A stretch of 12,520 bases of DNA from JBBQIY01 sp964618405. GTDB lineage: Bacteria; Verrucomicrobiota; Kiritimatiellia; RFP12; UBA3636. Location of the stretch: contig CAZUAY010000106.1 in NCBI GenBank assembly GCA_964618405.1, positions 1 to 12,520 on the forward strand. Reading direction: 5' to 3'. The notes under the pieces were generated by a model, which was given only the letters and a program-made list of their open reading frames with translations, ran no database searches and was not told where the DNA came from. Positions 6,915-12,520 of the stretch are shown piece by piece. A program made the translations under genes and the position numbers. Numbering within the stretch: position 1 is the first letter of the stretch; each line of letters opens with the position of its first letter.

Positions 6915-6967
6915 ATTTTAGCACTTCTTGTGTTACGTCCCTATCGGTTCTAACCTGATTTAGGGAC
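6915..6967 (-). promoter_or_regulatory. Candidate promoter/operator upstream of csbD
   Basis: On the minus strand TAAAAT (6920-6915) could be a -10 box. A poor -35, TAGGGA (6943-6938), lies 17 bases before it. That hexamer is part of a perfect 7-bp inverted repeat, gtcccta (6937-6943) and tagggac (6961-6967), with a smaller ggtt/aacc stem inside. TAGGGA also occurs upstream of the DUF883 leader (12371-12376), but at another spacing. Weak evidence. Confidence 0.25.
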
Positions 6968-6985
6968 ACTTAAATTCTTAGTTTT

Positions 6986-7011
6986 AAAAAAAGGCCTACC
7001 GTCTGGGCTTT
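6986..7011 (-). terminator. Probable terminator of yihY
   Basis: Read on the minus strand, AAAGCC (7011-7006) can pair with GGCCTTT (6996-6990) with one bulged base, and the stem runs into seven T residues. It lies about 30 bases after the YihY stop. The stem is short, so efficiency is uncertain. Confidence 0.45.
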
Positions 7012-7041
7012 AGTCTGTAAACGAAGGATCGTGCAGTGTCA

Positions 7042-7914
7042 TCACTGATTCTTAATTTTTGAAGCGTCTTCATTCTTCCGCTCGCACAGGACGTGCGTAA
7101 ACTCAGCACCGAAAAGCACGAGTAGCATGGTGTAATAGATCCACAGCAGGAAAATCACCAGCGATGCTGCGGCCCCGTAGGCTGAACCAACGGCACTGTT
7201 GCCGAGATAGATCCCGATACCCCATTTTCCTATGGTAAGGAGCCCAACGGTGGTAAACCCGCCGACCCAAGCGCAGGTCGCATCGACCTTTGTATCAGGC
7301 AGGTAGCGGTACATCATTGCAAAGAGCGAGCCGAGCAATGCAAGACTAAATACGATGTGAACCAATGAGGCTAAAATTCCGAGTCCCGGCCAAAGCCCTG
7401 CTAAGTAGGGCTGCAACCCCGCGAGCACGGCGCTCGCGATCAGCGAGACGACGAGCAGAAACCCGAGGCTTAGAATCAGGGCTAGCGATAGGCCCCTCAC
7501 CATCAAGAGGTGTTTCACGGGATTTCGCTTTCGCGATTCAGGCGTAATCCCCCAGATTTTGTTGAGCGCTGATTGAAGCTCACCGAATACAGCCGTTGCG
7601 CCCAGAAGTAAGATGATTACAGACACAGCCATGGCCCATGCGGATTTTTCAGAGCTGAATTGCGCACTTTCCAGAACCTGTTTAATGACTTCGGCACCTT
7701 CTTTGCCGGTTAAACCACGGACTTGTTCGACCAGTTGATTCCGAGCAAAGGCAGTGTCAAAAAAAAGTCCAGCCACCGATGTCGCAATCAGGAGTAAAGG
7801 CGAGAGCGAAAGCATGGCAAAAAACGCCAACGCCGCGCTCAATCGCGGTGCTTTGTGGTGCACCCAATTTTTAACGGTTTGTTTTAAAATAATCCAAGGG
7901 GTTTTAATTTTCAT
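7042..7914 (-). CDS. YihY/BrkB family inner-membrane protein
   Basis: This 290-residue protein is of normal length for the YihY/virulence factor BrkB family (formerly but wrongly called ribonuclease BN). The N-terminal hallmark APRLSAALAFFAMLSLSPLL (22-41) is present, with about six membrane segments overall. Other landmarks are ELQSALNKIWGI near 111-122, a YLPD loop, and the conserved GSAYGAAASLVIFLLWIYY region (about 246-264), then LFGAEF. The family is thought to act in envelope integrity or lipid transport; no reaction is established. The start at 7914 has no clear ribosome site (ATAGACACAA before ATG), but the protein begins where relatives do. It is a single leftward gene, diverging from the AI-2E permease across a 400-base spacer. 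Confidence 0.92.
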   Translation of the reverse strand: MKIKTPWIILKQTVKNWVHHKAPRLSAALAFFAMLSLSPLLLIATSVAGLFFDTAFARNQLVEQVRGLTGKEGAEVIKQVLESAQFSSEKSAWAMAVSVIILLLGATAVFGELQSALNKIWGITPESRKRNPVKHLLMVRGLSLALILSLGFLLVVSLIASAVLAGLQPYLAGLWPGLGILASLVHIVFSLALLGSLFAMMYRYLPDTKVDATCAWVGGFTTVGLLTIGKWGIGIYLGNSAVGSAYGAAASLVIFLLWIYYTMLLVLFGAEFTHVLCERKNEDASKIKNQ

Positions 7915-8057
7915 TTGTGTCTATTGTATCGGCATTCAGTCCTTTGTCGATATCCAGAAAAGCCGTATTTTTGCAGGTGCGATGCCTTAGTCGGAGCGCT
8001 CACACCATTGCTGCCTAAACCCCATTCGAAAAGGGTTAAACTATGGAAGAGATGGAA

Positions 8058-8202
8058 TATCCAATAGCCAACAAGGAATGTCCAATGTCCAAATGAATGA
8101 CCGCTCGCGAAATCTACGATAATAACGTAAGATCGTAGACGGCCTGACTGAAGTTCCCCACTTGGAAATTGGATTTGAGTGTTGGCTGTTGGAAATTGAG
8201 AG
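8058..8202. repeat. Large imperfect palindrome built of 7-base units in a divergent spacer
   Basis: The left arm (8058-8092) is five heptamers in phase: tatccaa, tagccaa, caaggaa, tgtccaa, tgtccaa. The right arm (8161-8202) is six heptamers of mostly TTGG type: cttggaa, attggat, ttgagtg, ttggctg, ttggaaa, ttgagag. The arms are imperfect complements. A perfect inner stem, tctacgat (8113-8120) with atcgtaga (8132-8139), lies between them. The element could be a folded RNA or a mobile intergenic repeat. The rest of the 7915-8314 spacer holds a small hairpin-like aaccc/gggtt near 8018-8036 but no gene. Promoters of both flanking genes should be here, though none is clear. Confidence 0.75.
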
Positions 8203-8314
8203 GTAAAGAACTCAGAAACCTTTCCAGATAACGCGTTGCTAAGCATTTTCTCCCTCTCAAGTCGGGTCTTCCCCTATAGCGTTCCCACGCCTCGTACTGC
8301 AAAATACTTCACAT

Positions 8315-9559
8315 ATGCAGAATGAAATAAAAAAAAGAGTGAAAATTCTCGTGCTGACGCTAATTGGGCTGGTGGCGCTAGGGCTTGTCGTCCGCCTTTC
8401 CAGTGTGTTCATACCTCTCGGACTTGCCCTTTTGGTGGCCTATATTTTTGAACCTGTGTTTAAATGGTTTGATCGACATCGTGCACGACGATCTGTGACG
8501 GTCACCTCGGTTTATGCTGTGCTGATCGTCGGACTCTTCACGGCCAGTTTCAGGCTCGGCCCGGTTCTGATTGAGCAGAGCAGCCAATTGTTTGCGTTTG
8601 TTGAGCAAAAAGGGCTCGAACATGACATCACATGGGAATCGATCATAGGGAATGAGCAAAAAACGGATTCGAACAAAAACGCGCATCCCATCTCGCGCTC
8701 TTGGTGGAGCCGAATCAGGGGAAAGAAGGATTCCACACCCAAAGCGTTGTCACAAAAAGACAAAAATAGTGAGAGCGATGGGGAAAGCGGCAAGAATGGT
8801 GGAGACGAAAGCGGGGACGGGAATCCGGACGACAAAGAGGGTGTAGCTCAATTAGCCCGTACCCACTTGCAGGGCCTCCGCGAGAATCTACCAACGTGGC
8901 TGTTTCAAGCCAGTGCTGTTATCCTCTCGGGTGCTAGTCTTGTTGCAAACTATCTGACGCAGACCGTTCTGGTGTTTTTTTATGCATTCTTTTTCATGCT
9001 TAATTTTCCGAAAATCGAGCGTGCTGCGACTGCCTGGGTACCGCTTTCGCACGAAACAGAAATCTGTTACGTTCTAAATGAAATCAATGGAGCCGTATCC
9101 GGATTTTTCCGCGGTCGGTTTATCGTCTGCTTTGTTTCAGGCGCCGTAACCACGCTGGGTCTGCTCCTGTCGGGAATAAACTACTGGCTTATTCTCGGCA
9201 TCGCAGCCGGTGTTCTCAATATTATTCCCTTCATTGGCTTCATCGTGGTCTTCGTGCCGTCAATCTTAATCGCGTTGGTCTCCGAAAACGCGGTTTTCTC
9301 TACGGTCGGCGTTGTACTGACCTTTGCGGCTGTGGAGGGCGTGGTAGAACCCTTTGTGGGCCCATTGGTGATCGCACAGGGAGTCCGGTTACATCCGGTT
9401 ACCATTGTCGCAGCGGTAATGGCGGGTGGTGCCCTTTTTGGGGTGCTCGGCGTGTTCTTAGCTGTGCCAGTCACAGCCATCCTCAAGATTCTGTCCGAAC
9501 ACTACCTCATGCCCGTGATCTGGGATTTGCTTGGGCCCATTCGTTCCGGTAAATCTTAA
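8315..9559 (+). CDS. AI-2E family transporter with an acidic hydrophilic insertion
   Basis: 414 residues. The AI-2E (TqsA/YdiK/PerM) fold is clear. Two N-terminal membrane helices contain FIPLGLALLVAYIFEP. The C-terminal core has GAVSGFFRGRFIVC (259-272), LGIAAGVLNIIPFIGF (294-309), a VEGVVEPFVGPLV helix (340-352) and the closing GGALFGVLGVFLAVPV (371-386). Members export autoinducer-2 or act as ion-coupled antiporters; substrate is unknown here. Between residues about 113 and 176 there is a long insertion, first Ser/Lys/Arg-rich, then rich in Asp, Glu, Gly and Ser (SESDGESGKNGGDESGDGN), predicted disordered and probably periplasmic. The ATG at 8315 lacks a Shine-Dalgarno sequence. The stop overlaps that of the convergent oxidoreductase gene by two bases. 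Confidence 0.9.
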   Translation: MQNEIKKRVKILVLTLIGLVALGLVVRLSSVFIPLGLALLVAYIFEPVFKWFDRHRARRSVTVTSVYAVLIVGLFTASFRLGPVLIEQSSQLFAFVEQKGLEHDITWESIIGNEQKTDSNKNAHPISRSWWSRIRGKKDSTPKALSQKDKNSESDGESGKNGGDESGDGNPDDKEGVAQLARTHLQGLRENLPTWLFQASAVILSGASLVANYLTQTVLVFFYAFFFMLNFPKIERAATAWVPLSHETEICYVLNEINGAVSGFFRGRFIVCFVSGAVTTLGLLLSGINYWLILGIAAGVLNIIPFIGFIVVFVPSILIALVSENAVFSTVGVVLTFAAVEGVVEPFVGPLVIAQGVRLHPVTIVAAVMAGGALFGVLGVFLAVPVTAILKILSEHYLMPVIWDLLGPIRSGKS

Positions 9560-10758
9560 CGACCAAAGCGATAATAAGTTGCCAAAGGATGAACCTTGTT
9601 CTCGAGCATGTCAGTGATGATCTCCATGGCTTGAACCGAGAATGTGATTCCATTACCGCCAAACCCAAGCACAAAGAGACTGTTGGCAAACTCGGGTGAT
9701 ACGCCCACATAAGGAAGCCCATCCTTCGTCTCTCCGAAAGTTCCACCCCAGTTAAAATCTTGGATAAAATGCACACTGGGCATCATACGCTGTAGTTCCT
9801 TCATCAAATGGGCGGCCTTATGATCCTTGATGGTATCTTGAAAAAAAGGCAGTTTATAAGCAGAGTCCGCGCCACCAACTAACAAGCGTCCATCGTCTGT
9901 TAAACGCATATACAGGTAGGGGTCATTCGTATCCCAAACTAGTGCTTTCTTCAGTTTCTGCGGTAGAACGATCGCTTGCTCACTTGCGCACGCATAAGTA
10001 TAAAACAAGTTAGCGATCTTCTCTTTGATCATCTCTGTCGCTTCGAAACCCGTGCAAAAAATTACTTTATTGCAGGTAACGGAGCTGCCGTTTCTAATTT
10101 CAAGGACAGGCCTTGCCGCATCAAGATTAAAGCGTTTAATGACCGTTTGGTCGTATACTTTCATTCCACGTTTGACATTGAGATGGATGAGCTCGTGTGC
10201 TAATTTATAGGCATCTACGCTGGCTCCGCAGTCGGATAGGATGGCTCCAAATGACCTCAGACCATACGTTTTCTCAACTTCCTCACTGTTCAGCCACGTG
10301 ACCCCAAGGCGGTGTTTTTGACGGATTTCAAATTCCTTTTGGAGTTCTTCCGTTGCCTCTTGGGAGTGGGCCAAGTACAGGGAAGTTTTTTGCTCAAACC
10401 CGCACTTAATTTTTTCGGATGCAATCAACTGTCCCAGCTTTTTGATGGCCTCAACGCCAGCCTTATAGCAAAGCACCGCACCCTCCTCGCCAATCATATC
10501 TGCCAGCTTGTGGAGGGGCACATCGATCTCATATTGCAGCATGCTGGTTGTCGCGGAGGAACTACCCATGGCAATGTCCCTCTTGTCGAGCAACACAACT
10601 TTATAGCCTTTTTGCATCAAAGTATGACAAGTCAGTGCACCGGTAATGCCGCCCCCGATGACGGCAATTTCGGTGTCTAAATTTTCTTCTAACGAAGGAT
10701 AACTATACAAAAGCCCGTTTTTAACAAGCCAGAAAGATTCGCAAGTTCGAAGCCGCAT
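9556..10758 (-). CDS. FAD-dependent oxidoreductase (DAO family)
   Basis: This 400-residue protein starts with FWLVKNGLL...YPSLEE, a leader typical of a DAO subgroup, then the FAD-binding Rossmann motif AVIGGGITGA (32-41). VVLLDKRDIAMGSS follows, with the acidic residue that binds the ribose. It also has TSMLQYEID (about 71-79), a middle VIFCTGFEATEM segment, RLLVGGADS, and the C-terminal flavin contact DGLPYVG...GFGGNGITF. Such enzymes oxidise amines or amino acids with FAD; the substrate is unknown and there is no Rieske domain. No clear ribosome site precedes the ATG at 10758, but the N-terminus matches relatives. It is last of the DUF883 operon, 27 bases after yqaE. Its codons look more AT-rich than its neighbours, so it may have been acquired separately. 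Confidence 0.88.
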   Translation of the reverse strand: MRLRTCESFWLVKNGLLYSYPSLEENLDTEIAVIGGGITGALTCHTLMQKGYKVVLLDKRDIAMGSSSATTSMLQYEIDVPLHKLADMIGEEGAVLCYKAGVEAIKKLGQLIASEKIKCGFEQKTSLYLAHSQEATEELQKEFEIRQKHRLGVTWLNSEEVEKTYGLRSFGAILSDCGASVDAYKLAHELIHLNVKRGMKVYDQTVIKRFNLDAARPVLEIRNGSSVTCNKVIFCTGFEATEMIKEKIANLFYTYACASEQAIVLPQKLKKALVWDTNDPYLYMRLTDDGRLLVGGADSAYKLPFFQDTIKDHKAAHLMKELQRMMPSVHFIQDFNWGGTFGETKDGLPYVGVSPEFANSLFVLGFGGNGITFSVQAMEIITDMLENKVHPLATYYRFGR

Positions 10759-10785
10759 AAAAAAATCGGTTCAGGTTCTGAGTAT

Positions 10786-10944
10786 TTACTTCGTTGTGAT
10801 GACCCACAAGGCATGAATGATACCTGGGATATACCCGAGTAAGGTGAGCAGAATATTAATCCAGAAATGCTTCCCGACGCCTACTTGCAAAAAAACCCCA
10901 AGGGGTGGGATGAAAATGGCAATCAGTATTCTAATAATGTCCAT
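10786..10944 (-). CDS. YqaE/Pmp3 family small membrane peptide
   Basis: 52 residues with the complete Pmp3/UPF0057 signature: MDIIRILIAIFIPPLGVFLQVGVG, then FWINILLTLLGYIPGIIHALWVI and the end TTK. Two transmembrane helices (about 3-22 and 29-49) are joined by a short loop. The PPLG and GYIPGIIHA motifs are conserved. These proteins appear in bacteria and eukaryotes and protect membrane potential under salt, cold or other stress. A longer in-frame extension upstream has no family similarity, and AAGGAACACGCC supports the start at 10944. It lies 61 bases after the DUF2892-like gene and 27 before the oxidoreductase. Confidence 0.95.
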   Translation of the reverse strand: MDIIRILIAIFIPPLGVFLQVGVGKHFWINILLTLLGYIPGIIHALWVITTK

Positions 10945-11005
10945 GGCGTGTTCCTTATTTCCTTTGGCTGGGTCCAGAAACGGTGTTTTTGGCGCTCCCG
11001 TCGAT

Positions 11006-11467
11006 TTACTTGAGTACGTCTGGGCAGACGGCGTCGAGAACGGCTTCAACTTTGGCTTTAGCGTTTGTAACACCTGGGAAATCGCCGCGTAGCATTTTAA
11101 GCGCATAGCGCTCATATTCAATCTCGGTCTGGGTGCGCACGCCCAATCGCCGTAGCACGGCCAGTGGCGGACACCAACCCTCAACCGCATGTTGACAGAG
11201 GAACATCATCACGGCGGCAGAGAAAAGCAGGTATTTCTTGCTAACGATAACGCCGAGGATAATGCCGCTAAGTGTTAGCGATGCTGCATTAAGTTCCAAG
11301 ACGCGTTCGGTATCCCATTCTGCATCGAGCTCACCAATGCGTGCATCGATTTCATCGACATGGTTTGCGTAATAACGGATACGCGATTCCGTCTGAATCA
11401 TAATCTCACGATTGCTGGCCGGGGCGGTACTTTTGTTAACACGCTCCGTAGTTTTGGGTGCATTCAT
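11006..11467 (-). CDS. DUF2892-like (YgaP transmembrane domain) protein
   Basis: 153 residues. A polar N-terminal region (about 1-60, with a helical Asp/Glu/Arg-rich part ESRIRYYANHVDEIDARIGEL) precedes a two-helix membrane unit (about 62-95). The signature QHAVEGWCPPLAVLRRLGVRTQTEIEYERYALKMLRGDF matches the DUF2892/YgaP-type fold, where a Cys-Pro pair caps the membrane hairpin before a Leu-Gly-Val/Ile-Arg-Thr segment. In YgaP this domain is attached to a rhodanese; here it stands alone with a long cytoplasmic head. The C-terminus ends AVCPDVLK. The ATG at 11467 has AAAGGAATTT. It is the third gene of the operon, 27 bases after the two-helix protein. Function unknown; membrane stress is likely from context. 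Confidence 0.8.
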   Translation of the reverse strand: MNAPKTTERVNKSTAPASNREIMIQTESRIRYYANHVDEIDARIGELDAEWDTERVLELNAASLTLSGIILGVIVSKKYLLFSAAVMMFLCQHAVEGWCPPLAVLRRLGVRTQTEIEYERYALKMLRGDFPGVTNAKAKVEAVLDAVCPDVLK

Positions 11468-11494
11468 TTGAAATTCCTTTCTCAGTGTGATTGA

Positions 11495-11926
11495 TCATCT
11501 CGCAGCCGTGTCATCATGATGCGTAAACATCGATCGGTTTTGCACGGCTCGATCTACCGCTTCATCGGCAGAGCTGATTTTCATCCAGGTACGTTGCGCG
11601 AGCAGGATCATGAAGACAATGCCCGTAATGAGCATGTAGCTGCCTCCTAAAATAAGAAATAGGAGACCTTTGTCTTTTACCGTCCACGGGAGGTAGAGGG
11701 CCAGACCAAGATGGAGCAACAAAAAGCCGAACCCCATCACATAGCGCAAGAGGCAGAGTCCTAAGTAGCCGATAAGCCCACTCCGGACTCCCTGCACGGC
11801 CTTGACGTAGTATGTCGCCGCCTTGATGCGAGCTATGTGCACCGCCCGGAGTTGCTCGGGTTGCATTAGACGCAACAGGAGCAACCCGAGGACATGGCGT
11901 GTTTTTTTTCGCTTAGAACGGCGCAT
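11495..11926 (-). CDS. Two-helix membrane protein following DUF883 (YqjE-like position)
   Basis: 143 residues. A very basic start (MRRSKRKKTRH) is followed by an amphipathic helix (about 11-50). Two membrane segments follow at about 52-80 (LIGYLGLCLLRYVMGFGFLLLHLGL) and 87-110, then a polar tail with DEAVDRAV and a His/Asp-rich end. The layout, a DUF883 gene directly followed by a two-span protein, parallels yqjD-yqjE of E. coli, in which YqjE is of the phage-holin-3_6 superfamily. I see that similarity in architecture only and would not assign the family by motif. The start at 11926 has AAAGGA nine to ten bases before it, five bases after the DUF883 stop. A longer frame into the DUF883 gene is rejected. 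Confidence 0.75.
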   Translation of the reverse strand: MRRSKRKKTRHVLGLLLLRLMQPEQLRAVHIARIKAATYYVKAVQGVRSGLIGYLGLCLLRYVMGFGFLLLHLGLALYLPWTVKDKGLLFLILGGSYMLITGIVFMILLAQRTWMKISSADEAVDRAVQNRSMFTHHDDTAAR

Positions 11927-11931
11927 ATCAA

Positions 11932-12258
11932 TTAGTCCTTTCGTCCGAGCAAAAATCCGATGGCTAGCGCACCGAGGATCGGCAAGCCCAGCGTCATCCA
12001 TGGATCTTGGTGGACTTTCTTGTCGATGAGGTGAGCCGCGTCCTTCACACGTTCTGTGGCGGCATCTTTGAGCTCGCCAAGTCGCTCTGCACCCTGTTTG
12101 GCTTTTTCAGCCACGTCCGCTTCTACGCCCACAAGCACTTCTTTGAGTGCTTCGTATTTGCCCGAAACGAGATCGCCAATGTCTTCCTTCTTTTCGCGCG
12201 CTGCTTCGTCGAGAAGGGTGAGTGCTTCTTGAATAGTCGTTGCTGTATGTTTAGCCAT
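11932..12258 (-). CDS. DUF883 (ElaB/YqjD/YgaM type) membrane-anchored stress protein
   Basis: 108 residues. A long charged helix (about 8-80, rich in Ala, Glu and Lys) carries the pattern EALTLLDEAAREKKEDIG and later RLGELKDAATERVKDAAHLIDKKVHQ, split by short gaps. The C-terminal tail anchor DPWMTLGLPILGALAIGFLLGRKD (about 85-108) is the family hallmark, with GRKD at the very end. In E. coli, YqjD and ElaB bind ribosomes at the inner membrane under stationary-phase or stress control. The ATG at 12258 has AAGGAG nine bases upstream. It is the first gene of a five-gene operon. The leader contains the hairpin shared with csbD. Confidence 0.93.
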   Translation of the reverse strand: MAKHTATTIQEALTLLDEAAREKKEDIGDLVSGKYEALKEVLVGVEADVAEKAKQGAERLGELKDAATERVKDAAHLIDKKVHQDPWMTLGLPILGALAIGFLLGRKD

Positions 12259-12294
12259 AATGATTGCTCCTTGTTTACCCGCAGTACGTTTTCA

Positions 12295-12312
12295 GTGCCT
12301 TCCTTAAAGCAC
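12295..12312 (-). promoter_or_regulatory. Leader hairpin of the DUF883 operon, shared with csbD
   Basis: On the minus strand GTGCTTT-AAGG-AAGGCAC forms a 7-bp stem with one G-T wobble and a 4-base loop, 37 bases before the DUF883 start. The adjoining TGAAAA and the + strand 14-mer ttttcagtgccttc (12289-12302) are identical to those at the csbD leader. The stem is conserved although the left arm and loop bases differ. Confidence 0.55.
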
Positions 12313-12520
12313 AGCTGCGGCTTCTGCCCTCAACTATAAAGGTTTCTGCTACAAAACACGATAAGGTGAATCCCTACTTGGGGGTTCGAAAGCTCTTAGG
12401 CTAAAAACGGGAAGGCAAGCGTCCGGCGAACCCCATCTTCCGATTACAGTCGCTCGTTGCTAGTGGCTAGTAGTCCGTCCCGTAAGTTCTGCTAGTCTTT
12501 CCGGCGATTCATGTTCATGA
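12313..12520. other. Right-end spacer with heptamer-like repeat; no gene seen
   Basis: No convincing frame starts or ends here. The segment gttgcta-gtggcta-gtagtcc (12456-12476) again has a 7-base period, as at 8058-8202 and 4014-4034. The pair gggggttcg (12381-12389) and cgaacccc (12427-12434) could form a weak long-loop hairpin. A promoter for the DUF883 operon is expected near 12320-12400; TATAGT on the minus strand (complement of actata) is a possible -10, but no -35 is evident. Confidence 0.4.

Noticed and set aside
7915..8314. CRISPR-like array
   Set aside because: The 7-base units are contiguous and inverted, without spacers or repeats of CRISPR length.
10786..11190. 134-residue extension of the YqaE peptide
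   Set aside because: The extra N-terminal part overlaps the DUF2892-like gene and is unlike Pmp3 proteins. The 10944 start has a good ribosome site.
1..12520. tRNA or rRNA genes, transposase genes, phage or defence systems
   Set aside because: None were recognised on either strand. The repeats seen lack associated recombinase or transposase genes.

Overview
This is a 12.5 kb piece of a Gram-negative bacterial chromosome. The evidence for Gram-negative is two lipoprotein-type N-termini, a periplasmic-type signal peptide, and DUF883, YihY and YqaE inner-membrane stress proteins. It is a draft assembly with one run of N (1610-1648). Base composition is moderate, most genes have clear AGGA-type ribosome sites, and the spacers contain heptamer-phased repeats. 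A Verrucomicrobiota/Kiritimatiellota-type or gammaproteobacterial source would fit. The lineage guess is low confidence because no rRNA or marker gene is present.

Left part (1-3976). The tail of a small lipoprotein gene and its hairpin terminator face a leftward operon for sulfur handling. In transcription order the operon holds a diacylglycerol-kinase-family lipid kinase (3976-3053), an MBL-fold persulfide-dioxygenase-like protein with two rhodanese domains (3006 into the gap), a YeeE/YedE transporter half (out of the gap to 1135), a second YeeE/YedE half of the DUF6691 type (1025-465), and a 56-residue GTG-start protein (468-298) overlapping it by 4 bases. The two genes at the gap are separate proteins. 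The continuous reading frame through the N run is an artefact.

Middle (3977-7041). A gene-poor spacer leads to a rightward single-gene lipoprotein (4555-5163). Two perfect hairpins separate it from a convergent three-gene operon: a CsbD-like stress protein (6838), an exported coiled-coil protein (6589) and a hemerythrin-domain protein (5736).

Right part (7042-12520). YihY/BrkB (leftward) and an AI-2E family permease (rightward) diverge from a 400-base spacer that carries a large imperfect palindrome built of 7-base units. A five-gene leftward operon follows: DUF883, a two-helix membrane protein, a DUF2892-like protein, a YqaE/Pmp3 peptide and an FAD-dependent oxidoreductase. The last gene ends in a stop codon that overlaps the stop of the AI-2E gene.

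The csbD and DUF883 operons are about 5.4 kb apart, yet both carry the same leader signature about 40 bases before the start codon: a hairpin containing an identical 14-mer. This suggests common control of the two stress/envelope operons. That shared leader, the unannotated small protein in the sulfur operon and the heptamer palindrome are the most notable items. I did not see a clear undescribed defence or biosynthetic system.
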